Assembly: GCF_001043955.1 (NCBI RefSeq)
Contig: NZ_LABZ01000021.1
Span: 36,574 to 100,573 of the forward strand
Direction of reading: 5' to 3'
DNA length: 64,000 bases
Source of the DNA: Methylobacterium tarhaniae
Lineage (GTDB): Bacteria > Pseudomonadota > Alphaproteobacteria > Rhizobiales > Beijerinckiaceae
In this document: positions 27,076 to 37,881 of the stretch, in pieces
Numbering within the stretch: the first letter of the stretch is position 1
How the letters are laid out: every line of letters begins with the position of its first letter
Translations under genes and position numbers: made by a program
The notes under the pieces: generated by a model
The model's input: only the letters and a program-made list of their open reading frames with translations
What the model was told of the DNA's origin: nothing
Database searches by the model: none

Positions 27076-28308
27076 TCAGCCCCTTCCGCCCTGCGGGAGG
27101 GGCTTTTCGTCGACGGCCCGGACCGGCGCGGCAGCGCGGCGCCGGGCCCGCCACAGCAGGGCGACCAGGGCGAGGTCGATCAGGCCCAGCACCGCCAGCG
27201 CCATCAGCGTCGCGTCGGCCCCTGCATGGGCGATCAGGTAGGCGCCTGCGGACGGGGCAAGAGCCTGCGCGGCGAGGTTCGGCTTCGCCAGGCGGCCGAG
27301 CAGGGCCGCGTAGCGCTCGGGCCCGAACAGCGCGAGCGGCAGGGTGCCGCGACCGATCGAGTAGAGCCCATTGCCGGCACCGTAGATCACCAGCACGAGC
27401 GCGAGACTCAAGAATCCGCCCCACAGCAGAACGAGCCCGACCGCCATCAGCGCCACGGCGCCGGTGAGGGTCCAGATCGGGTGGTGCCGGCTGCGATTGG
27501 CGACTTCGAGGAGCCGCGCCCCGACCTGCGACGGCCCGACCAGGGTGCCGAGGGACACCGCCGCCGCCAGCGACAGGCCGCGATCCTGGAGCAAGGTCAG
27601 CAGGTGGACGGAGAAGATCGAGGTGGCGATGCCGGTGCAGGTCACCAGGGCGGCGAGGACCAGGAAGACCGGCCGCTCGGCGGGATCGAGCGACACCGCG
27701 TCGGACCGGCCGCCCATCGCGACCGGCCGCGGGGCGGCGGGCGGGATCAGGCCGAGGATCAGCGGCAGGCAGATGCCGAGTTCCAGCGCCGCATAGGTCA
27801 GGCAGGTGCCGCGCCAGCCGAGATGGGCGAGCAGGAAGGCCGAGAGCGGCCAGCACAGGGTGCTGGAGAAGCCGCCCCACAGGGTCAGCGCGGTGATCGA
27901 CGGCCGCGCATCGGCGCCGTAGAGCCGCCCGAGGGTCGCGAAGGCGGCGTCGTAGAGCCCCGATCCCATCCCGAGTCCGATCACCAGCCAGGCGAGGCCG
28001 AAGACCGGCAGGTTCGGGGCGAGGCCGAGGAGCACGAGCCCGGCGGCGAGGAGCCCGGTCGACACCGCCAGGACCGGCCGCCCGCCGTGCCGGCCGATCA
28101 TCCGGCCCGCCGTCGGCGCGACGGCGCCCGCCGCCAGCATGCCGGCGGTAAGGCTGCCGAAGATCCAGGGCAGCCCCCAGCCGGTCTCCGCCGCGATCGA
28201 TGGGCCGAGCACCGTCAGCAGGTAATAGCTGCAGCCCCAGGCGAGGATCTGCACGATGCCGAGGGCCGAGATGACCGGCCAACGCCGGTGCGGGATCGGC
28301 GGAATCAT
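27076..28308 (-). CDS. Major facilitator superfamily transporter
   Basis: Inner-membrane carrier of 410 aa with about 12 hydrophobic segments, e.g. VISALGIVQILAWGCSYYLL (TM1), LPWIFGSLTAGMLAAGAVAP (TM2), then GRMIGRHGGRPVLA, the cytoplasmic loop 2-3 signature. A charged central loop (RPVAMGGRSDAVSLDPAERP) separates the two halves. Substrate unknown. The ATG at 28308 starts MIPPIPHRRWPVI; upstream codons in this frame run antisense to gyrA and are not part of the gene. The last ten residues (EKPLPQGGRG) are encoded by a terminator-type hairpin. Confidence 0.88.
   Translation of the reverse strand: MIPPIPHRRWPVISALGIVQILAWGCSYYLLTVLGPSIAAETGWGLPWIFGSLTAGMLAAGAVAPTAGRMIGRHGGRPVLAVSTGLLAAGLVLLGLAPNLPVFGLAWLVIGLGMGSGLYDAAFATLGRLYGADARPSITALTLWGGFSSTLCWPLSAFLLAHLGWRGTCLTYAALELGICLPLILGLIPPAAPRPVAMGGRSDAVSLDPAERPVFLVLAALVTCTGIATSIFSVHLLTLLQDRGLSLAAAVSLGTLVGPSQVGARLLEVANRSRHHPIWTLTGAVALMAVGLVLLWGGFLSLALVLVIYGAGNGLYSIGRGTLPLALFGPERYAALLGRLAKPNLAAQALAPSAGAYLIAHAGADATLMALAVLGLIDLALVALLWRARRRAAAPVRAVDEKPLPQGGRG
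27079..27107 (+). terminator. Terminator hairpin shared by converging genes
   Basis: An 11-bp stem (27079-27089 with 27093-27103, one G-T pair, loop CCT) is followed by TTTT on the plus strand. It ends plus-strand transcription from the DUF2934 side and lies inside the last codons of the minus-strand MFS gene. Confidence 0.7.
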
Positions 28309-28689
28309 CGGGCCGTGGCGACCCGGCGCCCAGGCGCGTCGATCACCCGCCCTGACGGGCGGCACAGGCGCGAGCCGGCCTTGCGGCGCGCCTCCGGCCG
28401 GTCGCCGGCCGGGTCCTGATCGATGACGGCGTCCATCGGCGGCGGCCTCCCGCTTCGGGCGGCCTCGAAGACCGGCGCCCGATTCCCGCATCCTTTGCCA
28501 ATCTCTAACGAGTTCGCGGGACACTCGTCCACCGGCGTCCGGCGGGCTTGTGGAACATCCCCGGAACGCCCATCTAAGATGCTGATTTGCTTCGCCTTCC
28601 GCGCTTGACGCTGGTGCCGGTGGCGCAAATCGGCTAAGCCGTCCGGCAAGAGGATGTGAGCCCGCGCGGGCCGCGACGAGAGACAGACC
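28309..28689. other. Divergent intergenic region between the MFS gene and gyrA
   Basis: A gap of about 380 bases that must hold promoters for both genes. A GAAC-N7-GAAC match occurs at 28553-28567 and TTGACG at 28605-28610, but I could not pair the latter with a convincing -10 box. No gene is recognised. Confidence 0.45.
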
Positions 28690-31449
<2,760 letters not shown>

Positions 31450-31490
31450 TCGGGCCCGGCTCGGACAGGCTTCAACGTTCGAATGTAGAG

Positions 31491-31528
31491 CGAGATGCCC
31501 CTCTCCCGTTTGGGAGAGGGGCATCTCG
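31491..31528. terminator. 17-bp perfect hairpin between converging gyrA and L,D-transpeptidase genes
   Basis: Arms 31491-31507 and 31512-31528 are perfectly complementary around loop GTTT; the centre is CCCCTCTCCC-GTTT-GGGAGAGGGG. It sits 41 bases after gyrA and 32 bases after the opposite gene's stop, so it can terminate both. No U-run is present. The centre recurs at three other places in the window, so it is also a dispersed repeat. Confidence 0.75.
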
Positions 31529-31560
31529 CGACTTTCTGGATTGATGCCGCGGGGCTGGGA

Positions 31561-32643
31561 CTACTTCCCGAAATCGACCTTGGCGCCCTTCTGGACGTGT
31601 TTCGCCAAGTCGCGCGCGTCCCAGTTGGTGAGCCGGACGCAGCCATGCGATTCGGTCTTGCCGACCTTCTCGGGGTCGGGCGTGCCGTGGATGCCGTAGC
31701 CGTCGTTACCCGAGAGGTCGATCCACACCACGCCGACCGGGTTGTTCGGACCGGGCTTGATGGTGAACTTGTGCTTCGCCTCGACGCCCTGGAACTCGTA
31801 TTTCGGGTTGTAGGTGTAGGTCGGATCGAAGGCGACGGCCTCGACCTTCAGGACGCCGCTCGGTGCCGGTTTCTCCTCGCTGCCGATCGAGGCCGGGTAG
31901 AGGTGGACCAGCGTGCCGTCCTCGCCATAGGCCCGCACCTGGAGCGCGTCCTTGTCGACCTCGATGCGGGTGACCTTCGGCGCCTCGGGCAGCTCCTTCG
32001 CCGGAATGCGCCCGGTCTCCAGCGGCGGCACCGCCGCGACGGTGATCACCGTGCCGGCCTTGGTGAGCGGCTTGTCGGGATTGAGGGCTTCCAGCAATCC
32101 CTTGCTCATGTGGAAGCGCTCGGCCAGCATCTCGGCGGGCGACGTGTAGGAGAGCGCCTTCAGGTCGGCCTGCTCCTCCATCTTCGGCGGGATCTCTTCT
32201 ACGAACGGGCCGGCGACGTCCTGCTCGGTCAGCGTGTACTCGGTCATCGCGGGGTCCTGGCTCGTGCCGGACAGGGCCTGCCAGAGATTGTCGTCGAGGC
32301 GCCCGGAGAAGGACTGGCCCTTGGCCTTGGCAAAGCCCGCGAGCGCGCCGCGCAGGTTGTCGCCGTCGCGCCCGTCGATGGCGCCCGGCGAGAAGCCGGC
32401 CCGGTCGAGGAGCACCTGCACCCGCACCGTCAGCGGGTCGGCCCGCTTGTCGGCGGCCTTCGACTTCGTCTCCTTGGCCCTGCCGCTCTCCTTGCCTTTC
32501 TCTCCGCCCTTCCCCTGGCCATCCGAGGTGCCGAACTGTGCCTGGTTGATCGCCTCCAACGTCAGGGGCGATTCCGCGGCGCCGGCCGCGCCCGCGAGCC
32601 CCATCACCAGCAGAGCCGCCCCGAGCCTCGCCGCCATCCGCAT
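31561..32643 (-). CDS. L,D-transpeptidase with peptidoglycan-binding-like N-terminal region
   Basis: Predicted periplasmic enzyme of 360 aa. Signal peptide: MRMAARLGAALLVMGLAGAA, cleavage near AGAAE. Residues about 60-115 resemble a peptidoglycan-binding fold (LTVRVQVLLDRAGFSPGAID), residues about 150-190 resemble a LysM-like/helical segment (AERFHMSKGLLEALNPDKP), and the YkuD domain occupies the C-terminal half. Its catalytic part is YGIHGTPDPEKVGKTESHGC, then VRLTNWDARDL. AGGAGAG stands 7 bases before the ATG at 32643; the in-frame ATG at 32673 lacks this. Third L,D-transpeptidase of the window. Confidence 0.9.
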   Translation of the reverse strand: MRMAARLGAALLVMGLAGAAGAAESPLTLEAINQAQFGTSDGQGKGGEKGKESGRAKETKSKAADKRADPLTVRVQVLLDRAGFSPGAIDGRDGDNLRGALAGFAKAKGQSFSGRLDDNLWQALSGTSQDPAMTEYTLTEQDVAGPFVEEIPPKMEEQADLKALSYTSPAEMLAERFHMSKGLLEALNPDKPLTKAGTVITVAAVPPLETGRIPAKELPEAPKVTRIEVDKDALQVRAYGEDGTLVHLYPASIGSEEKPAPSGVLKVEAVAFDPTYTYNPKYEFQGVEAKHKFTIKPGPNNPVGVVWIDLSGNDGYGIHGTPDPEKVGKTESHGCVRLTNWDARDLAKHVQKGAKVDFGK

Positions 32644-32720
32644 CCGACACTCTCCTGCACACGAAACCAGCAAGGCCTAAAAGCGCCGGACGCTTCGTCC
32701 CGTTCCCGGATTTTCCGCGC

Positions 32721-33608
32721 TCATTGGCACAGGCGGTGGCCGGCCGTGCGCTCGCGCTCGTCGAGATGGAGGTGGTTGGCGTGGGCGGCGTCGGAACCGG
32801 GCCCGAGCACGGTGCGGAAGAAGCTGCAGGCGCGGGCCCTGACGGCGGCCTCGAACGCCGCCTCGGGCGTGCCCTCCCGCGTCGCCCCGACCGTGACGGG
32901 CGCCCTCCCCTCGAAGACGAAGCCCATCACGTCGACCCCGTTGGCATAGGCGTGCTCGCTGAGCTTGGCGGCCGGATCGTGGTTCTGGCCGCGGCATTCG
33001 TAGGAGCCGCCGATCTGGACCTTCTGCGGCGCCTTGGAGAGGGTGCGCTCGGCGATCACCCGCACCTCGGTGCTCCAGCGGCCGAGCGCCTCCGCGGCAA
33101 CGCAAGTGAGGGTGGCGGCGGGGGCGAGCGGGACGCCGTCCGGCAGCTCGGTCACACGCAGCGGCCTGGCCGCCCCGCACATCCCGTCCGCGAGGGGCGC
33201 CACCGGCTCGGCCTTGACGCCCAGGCGTTCGAGCCGGCGCAGGCAGGCGGTGTCGTCCGGCACGATGGCGGCGGGGGTCGGCGCCGGGCCGGAGGGCAGG
33301 CCGGCGGGGCGCTCGGGCGGGAGTGGCGCAGGCTCCGGGACGGGCGCTGCGGGCGTGTCCTTGGCGGGCGTGTCCTTGGCGGCCGGGTCTTTGGAGGCTG
33401 AATCCTTGGACGTGGAGTCCTTGGACGTGGAATTCTCGGCCGGCGGCTCCCGCCTCTCCTCGGGCCGGGGCGGCGGCAGCGGCACCTGATCGGCTGGGAC
33501 CCGGCTCAACGGTGGCGGAGCGGCGGGCGATTGCGCGGATGCCGTACACGCCACGAGAGTCGCGCCCACCAGCGCAGCCAGGACCCGCCCCACGATCGTA
33601 CCCGGCAT
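32721..33608 (-). CDS. Extensin-like C-terminal domain protein
   Basis: A secreted or membrane-anchored protein of 295 aa. The N-terminal signal resembles a lipoprotein or Sec signal (VLAALVGATLVACTASAQ; Cys21 could be lipidated). A proline-rich segment and a run of SKD/AKD repeats (about 58-85) precede the extensin-like domain (about 118-295). That domain contains the cysteines CLRRLERLGV and GMCGAARPLRV, GGSYECRGQNHDP, and LSEHAYANGVDVMGF. The bacterial domain resembles D-Ala-D-Ala carboxypeptidase-like metal folds (HAYANGVD, HANHLHLD) and is likely cell-wall related. It sits 78 bases upstream of the L,D-transpeptidase gene on the same strand. Confidence 0.85.
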   Translation of the reverse strand: MPGTIVGRVLAALVGATLVACTASAQSPAAPPPLSRVPADQVPLPPPRPEERREPPAENSTSKDSTSKDSASKDPAAKDTPAKDTPAAPVPEPAPLPPERPAGLPSGPAPTPAAIVPDDTACLRRLERLGVKAEPVAPLADGMCGAARPLRVTELPDGVPLAPAATLTCVAAEALGRWSTEVRVIAERTLSKAPQKVQIGGSYECRGQNHDPAAKLSEHAYANGVDVMGFVFEGRAPVTVGATREGTPEAAFEAAVRARACSFFRTVLGPGSDAAHANHLHLDERERTAGHRLCQ

Positions 33609-33652
33609 CGCGTTCCCCCTTGCCTGAGCTTCACTGCGTCAGGAAAGGAAGA

Positions 33653-33697
33653 GGCGCGGGTCCCCCCTCGCCCGTGTGGGAGAGGGGATCCCGCGCC
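33653..33697. repeat. Long imperfect hairpin with CCCCTC-GAGGGG centre
   Basis: The 8-bp outer arms GGCGCGGG / CCCGCGCC and the CCCCTCGCCC / GGGAGAGGGG centre give an almost continuous 20-bp stem with loop GTGT. It lies between two divergent genes (extensin-like and Dcp), so it is not a terminator of either. Related centres occur at 31491-31528, 62374-62397 and 62529-62548. Confidence 0.7.
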
Positions 33698-33853
33698 ATG
33701 CCTTGCTCCTGAAACAGCCTCGGACGGTCCCGCTCCTCAACGGACGGACAAGCGTGGCCGTTCCCGCGCCTCTCGCCGCTTGCGCCTCTCGCCGCGCTTG
33801 CGCCCTCCGCCCCAGGGTCTATCGTCGCGCGCCCTTCGAGCGAGAGGATCAGC

Positions 33854-35911
33854 ATGCGCGGCGTCACGGCGGAGCACGAGCCCAACCCCTTCTCCGAGCC
33901 GGCCTGGACCACGCCCCACGGGCTGCCGCCCTTCGAGCGCATCGCGCCCGCGCATTACGAGCCGGCCTTCGACCGGGCGCTGGCCCAGCACGTCGCCGAG
34001 ATCGACGCCATCGCCGGCAATCCCGAGCCGCCGACCTTCGCCAACACGATCGAGGCGATGGAGCGTTCCGGCCAGGCCCTGCGGCGGGTCTCCTCGACCT
34101 TCTTCAACCTCGCCGGCAGCCACACCAACCCCGAGCTGCAGGCCGTCGAGCGGGCGGTGTCGCCGCGGCTCGCCCGTCACGGCAGCGCCATCTACCTCAA
34201 CGCCAACCTGTGGGCGCGGGTCTCCGCCATCACCGAGGACGGCCTGTCCGACGAGCAGAAGCGGGTGCGCGAGCGCTACCGCCTGCGCTTCCGCCGCGCC
34301 GGGGCCGAGTTGGACGCCGAGGCGAAGGAGCGGATGGCCGCCATCGCGGCGCGGCTCGCCGAACTCGGCACCCAGTTCAGCCAGAACCTGCTCGCCGACG
34401 AGGGCGCCTTCACCCTGGAACTGACCGGTGAGGACGATCTCGCCGGCCTGCCGCCCTTCCTGCGCGCCGCAGCAAGCCGGGCCGCCGAGGAGCGCGGCCT
34501 GCCGGGCCGGCACGTCGTCACGCTGTCGCGCTCGCTGATCGACCCATTCCTGGTCTTCTCGACCCGTCGCGACTTGCGCGAGCGCGCCTATGCCGCCTGG
34601 ATTCGCCGCGGCGAGAATGGCGGGGAGACCGACAACCGGGCGATCATCACCGAGACCCTGCGCTTGCGCGCCGAGCGGGCCCGCCTCCTCGGCTATTCCA
34701 GCTACGCCGCCTTCCGCCTCGACGACACGATGGCGGGCAACGCCGAGGCCGCGATCGGCCTGCTGGAGGAGGTCTGGGCGCCGGCCCGAAGCCGGGCTGA
34801 ACGTGAGCGCGACCAGCTCCAGGCGCTGGCCCGCGAGGACGGCCAGAACTTCGACCTGGCTCCCTGGGACTGGCGCCACTACGCCGAGCGCCTGCGCCGG
34901 CGCGAGCACGCCCTCGACGAGGGCGAGATCAAGCCGTACCTGCCCCTCGAGGGCATGATCCAGGCCGCCTTCGACACGGCGCACCGCCTGTTCGGCCTCT
35001 CCTTCAAGGAGTTGCCGGATTGCCCGCGGTACCACCCGGAGGTGCGGGCCTGGGAGGTCGCCGACCGGGGCGGGCAGGTGATCGGCCTGTTCCTCGGCGA
35101 CTATTTCGCGCGGCCGAGCAAGCGCTCGGGCGCCTGGATGAGCGGCTTCCGCTCGCAGGAGCGCCTGACCGGCGAGGTGACGCCGATCATCGTCAACGTG
35201 ATGAACTTCGCCAAGGGGGGCGAGGGCGAGCCGGCCTTGCTCTCCTTCGACGATGCCCGCACGCTGTTCCATGAATTCGGCCACGCCCTGCACGGGCTCC
35301 TCTCGAACGTGACCTATCCGCTGCTGGCCGGCACCGCGGTGGCGGGCGACTTCGTCGAGCTGCCGTCCCAGCTCTACGAGCACTGGCTGGAGCAGCCGGA
35401 AGTGCTGCGGGCCCATGCCCGCCATTACCGCACCGGCGAGCCGATGCCCGAGGACCTGCTGCGCCGGCTGCTCGCCGCCCGCACCTTCAACCAGGGCTTC
35501 GCCACGGTGGAATACACGGCGTCTGCCATCGTCGACCTCGACCTGCATCTCTCGCCGGAGGCCGAGAGCGGCATCGATCCGCTGGCCTTCGAGGCCGAGT
35601 CCCTGCGCCGCATCGGCATGCCGGCCGAGATCGCGATGCGCCACCGCACCCCGCATTTCCAGCACATCTTCGCCGGGGAAGGCTACGCGGCGGGCTATTA
35701 CAGCTATCTCTGGTCCGAGGTGCTGGACGCCGACGCCTTCGATGCCTTCCGGGAGGCCGGGAACATCTTCGATCCCACCACCGCCGAGCGGCTGCGGACC
35801 TACGTCTACGGCGCCGGCAACCTGCGCGACGCGCGCAGCGCCTACACGGCCTTCCGCGGCCGCCTGCCGAGCACCGCGCCGCTGTTGCGCAAGCGCGGAC
35901 TGGCGGCGTAA
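33854..35911 (+). CDS. dcp: M3 family metallopeptidase, peptidyl-dipeptidase Dcp type
   Basis: Zinc peptidase degrading oligopeptides, 685 aa, the normal size for Dcp or oligopeptidase A (about 680). The zinc motif HEFGH is in DDARTLFHEFGHALHGLLS, and the third ligand Glu lies in DFVELPSQLYEHWLEQPEV. EGYAAGYYSYLWSEVLDAD is the conserved substrate-binding tyrosine-rich block. The N-terminal NPF-SEPAWTTPHGLPPFERI favours Dcp over oligopeptidase A. GAGAGGA precedes the ATG. No signal peptide is seen, so it is cytoplasmic. Convergent with the ABC permease gene; the stops are 5 bases apart. Confidence 0.92.
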   Translation: MRGVTAEHEPNPFSEPAWTTPHGLPPFERIAPAHYEPAFDRALAQHVAEIDAIAGNPEPPTFANTIEAMERSGQALRRVSSTFFNLAGSHTNPELQAVERAVSPRLARHGSAIYLNANLWARVSAITEDGLSDEQKRVRERYRLRFRRAGAELDAEAKERMAAIAARLAELGTQFSQNLLADEGAFTLELTGEDDLAGLPPFLRAAASRAAEERGLPGRHVVTLSRSLIDPFLVFSTRRDLRERAYAAWIRRGENGGETDNRAIITETLRLRAERARLLGYSSYAAFRLDDTMAGNAEAAIGLLEEVWAPARSRAERERDQLQALAREDGQNFDLAPWDWRHYAERLRRREHALDEGEIKPYLPLEGMIQAAFDTAHRLFGLSFKELPDCPRYHPEVRAWEVADRGGQVIGLFLGDYFARPSKRSGAWMSGFRSQERLTGEVTPIIVNVMNFAKGGEGEPALLSFDDARTLFHEFGHALHGLLSNVTYPLLAGTAVAGDFVELPSQLYEHWLEQPEVLRAHARHYRTGEPMPEDLLRRLLAARTFNQGFATVEYTASAIVDLDLHLSPEAESGIDPLAFEAESLRRIGMPAEIAMRHRTPHFQHIFAGEGYAAGYYSYLWSEVLDADAFDAFREAGNIFDPTTAERLRTYVYGAGNLRDARSAYTAFRGRLPSTAPLLRKRGLAA

Positions 35912-35915
35912 AGCC

Positions 35916-36656
35916 TCAGCCCCGCAGCAGCCGGGCCAATCCCGCCGCCGCGGCAAGCCACGCCGCGTCGGTCAGGAAGGCGAGCGACGCGGCCGCCGCG
36001 GCGCCCTGGACCAGCGCCAGGTTGTTCTGGTTCTGCAACCCGACGATGATCGGCGTACCGAGGGTCTGGGCGCCGGCGAGCGCCCCGATCGCAGCGGTCG
36101 CCACCGCGAGCACCAGCACCACCCGCAGGGCCTCCAGGATCGGTCCGGCGGCGAGCGGCAACTCGACCCGGAACAGCCGTTGCGCGGGGGTGAGACCCAT
36201 GCCGATCGCCGCCCGGCGGACCTCCTCCGGCACCGTGGCCAGCGCCCCGACGGTGCCGCGCATCACCGGCATCAGCCCGTAGGCGGCCAGCGCCAGCAGG
36301 ACCGGGGCTGCGCCGAAGCCGATCACCGGCAGGGCGAGGGCGACCACCACGAGCGGCGGGACGGCCTGGGCCGCCGCCGCCAGGGTGTCGAGGGTGGGCC
36401 GGAGGCGCGCTCCGGCGGCGCGGGTCGCCAGGATGCCGAGACCGAGCCCGGCCCCACCCGCGAGGGCGAATCCCGCGAGCGCCAGGGCGAGATGCTGGCG
36501 GGCGAGCCAGGCGAGGCGCCCGGCCGGAACCGGCGTGCCGGCCTGGAGGCCGAGGATCCGGACCAGGAGGCCGGCGACCTCCGGCAGGCTGAGCGCCGCG
36601 AGGCTCATGCCCAGCAGGAGGGGCAGGACGGCGCGGGTGTCGCGGGTGCGGGTCAT
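35916..36656 (-). CDS. ABC transporter permease, glycine-betaine/osmoprotectant type (YehW-like)
   Basis: Inner-membrane subunit of 246 aa, similar in size to E. coli YehW (243). Hydrophobic segments surround the BPD permease coupling loop VPEEVRRAAIGMGLTPAQRL (EAA loop). The pore-lining pattern TLDTLAAAAQAVPPLVVVAL is typical of OpuCB/YehW permeases. The ATG at 36656 overlaps the upstream permease stop as ATGA. In E. coli the ATPase gene yehX lies between the two permease genes; here the two permeases abut and the ATPase is absent from the window. Confidence 0.85.
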   Translation of the reverse strand: MTRTRDTRAVLPLLLGMSLAALSLPEVAGLLVRILGLQAGTPVPAGRLAWLARQHLALALAGFALAGGAGLGLGILATRAAGARLRPTLDTLAAAAQAVPPLVVVALALPVIGFGAAPVLLALAAYGLMPVMRGTVGALATVPEEVRRAAIGMGLTPAQRLFRVELPLAAGPILEALRVVLVLAVATAAIGALAGAQTLGTPIIVGLQNQNNLALVQGAAAAASLAFLTDAAWLAAAAGLARLLRG

Positions 36657-37813
36657 GCCGGCTCCTCCCCGGAAGCGGGGCCGGCCAGCAGGGCGAGCCC
36701 GGCATCGACCGCGAGGGCGAGGCCGATGACCGGGAGCGCCCCGAGCAGGATCAGGTCCTGGGCGAATTGCGCCATGCCCTCGAAGATCAGCGCCCCGAGC
36801 CCGCCGGCCCCGACGAGGCCGCCGAGGGTGGCGAAGCCGACGCTCTGCACCGCCGCGACCCGCAGGGCGCCCCACAGCAGCGGCGCGCCCAGCGGCAGGC
36901 GCACCCGCAGCAGCACGTCACGGCGCGTGAGCCCCATCGCCCGGGCGGCGGCGAGCACGTCGGGATCCGCCGCCGCGAGGCCGGCGGCGAGGCCGCGCAC
37001 CAGCGGCAGGCAGAGATAGGCGGCGGTGCCGATCACCGCCGGCACCGGCCCGATCGCCGAGAGGCCGAGGGCCCGCAGAGCCGGCACCAGGGTGAGCAGG
37101 CCCGACAGGCCGGCCACCAGGGCGGCGAAGAGCGCGAGGGCCGGCACGACCTGGATCCCGCTGACGAGCCCGTCGACGAGGCGCGCGGCAGGCCCGTCGC
37201 GCAGGTGCAGGAGCGCCAGCGGAGCGGAGACGGCGAGGGCGAGGAGCAGCGACGCTCCGGCGAGCCCGATATGGTGCAGGACGGCCTCTCCCACCGCGCC
37301 CGCCCGGACCCGGTACTCGACCGCGAGCGATAAGGAGCCGAGGAGGCCCGCCCAGGCGGCGAGGCTCACGAGCCCGAGGAGGAGCAGGGCGGCGACGAGG
37401 CCGCCCCGCCGGGGCAGGGCCGCCCGGGCCGCCTCCCCGGCAAGGCCCGTGAGCGCCAGCCCGGCGAGCCACGCCCCCGATCCGAGGGCGGCGCGGGCGG
37501 CTTGCGGCTTGCCCGCGAGGAGGCCGGCGGCCCCCTGCCCGGCCCCGACGAGCAGCGCGCACCAGGCGGCGAGCGCCGCCAGGAGGGCGAGGCGGGCGCG
37601 CCAGGGCCGCGCCGGACCCGCGAGCAGCAAGGCCGCCAAAAGCGCGAGACCGCCCGCCGCCGCCCCGGCAAGGCCGCTGCCGACGGGGCTGCCCGGCACG
37701 AGGCGGTTCGGCGCCAGGGTGAGGAACGGCAGGCCGACCAGCGCCGCGACGGCGAGGCCCGCGGCGGCGAGCGGGAGCCAGGCGGCGGGCCGCGTCATGG
37801 TTCGGGAGGTCAT
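36653..37813 (-). CDS. ABC transporter permease, glycine-betaine/osmoprotectant type (YehY-like)
   Basis: A 386-aa inner-membrane permease; the length and extra N-terminal hydrophobic half match E. coli YehY (385 aa). The coupling loop is DPDVLAAARAMGLTRRDVLL. LVSGIQVVPALALFAALVAG resembles the osmoprotectant permease core. I report the ATG at 37813, giving MTSRTMTRPAAW; the in-frame ATG at 37798 is an alternative. Ribosomes probably arrive from upstream by termination-reinitiation, because the region before 37813 is a tandem array of ATGA-coupled mini-ORFs and lacks a purine-rich ribosome site. Confidence 0.85.
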   Translation of the reverse strand: MTSRTMTRPAAWLPLAAAGLAVAALVGLPFLTLAPNRLVPGSPVGSGLAGAAAGGLALLAALLLAGPARPWRARLALLAALAAWCALLVGAGQGAAGLLAGKPQAARAALGSGAWLAGLALTGLAGEAARAALPRRGGLVAALLLLGLVSLAAWAGLLGSLSLAVEYRVRAGAVGEAVLHHIGLAGASLLLALAVSAPLALLHLRDGPAARLVDGLVSGIQVVPALALFAALVAGLSGLLTLVPALRALGLSAIGPVPAVIGTAAYLCLPLVRGLAAGLAAADPDVLAAARAMGLTRRDVLLRVRLPLGAPLLWGALRVAAVQSVGFATLGGLVGAGGLGALIFEGMAQFAQDLILLGALPVIGLALAVDAGLALLAGPASGEEPA

Positions 37814-37881
37814 GGGGTTCGGGCGGTCATGGGGTTCGGGAGGTCATGGGATTCGGGATGTCATGGCGCGAGGGAGGTCAT
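37796..37881 (-). repeat. 17-bp tandem repeat forming a chain of ATGA-coupled six-codon mini-ORFs
   Basis: On the minus strand ATGs occur at 37881, 37864, 37847, 37830 and 37813, exactly 17 bases apart, unit consensus CCTCCCGAACCCCATGA. The first ATG overlaps the stop of the binding-protein gene. Mini-ORFs read MTSLAP, MTSRIP, MTSRTP and MTARTP; each stop (TGA) overlaps the next ATG as ATGA, and the fifth ATG opens the permease gene (MTSRTMTRP). The first unit still resembles the end of the binding-protein gene (TCCCTCGCGCCATGA), so the array looks like serial duplication of a stop/start junction. Confidence 0.9.

Noticed and set aside
28553..28567. GAAC-N7-GAAC match upstream of gyrA
   Set aside because: At this base composition about one such match is expected by chance in 64 kb, gyrA is not a typical LexA target, and no other support exists. 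Kept only as a note.
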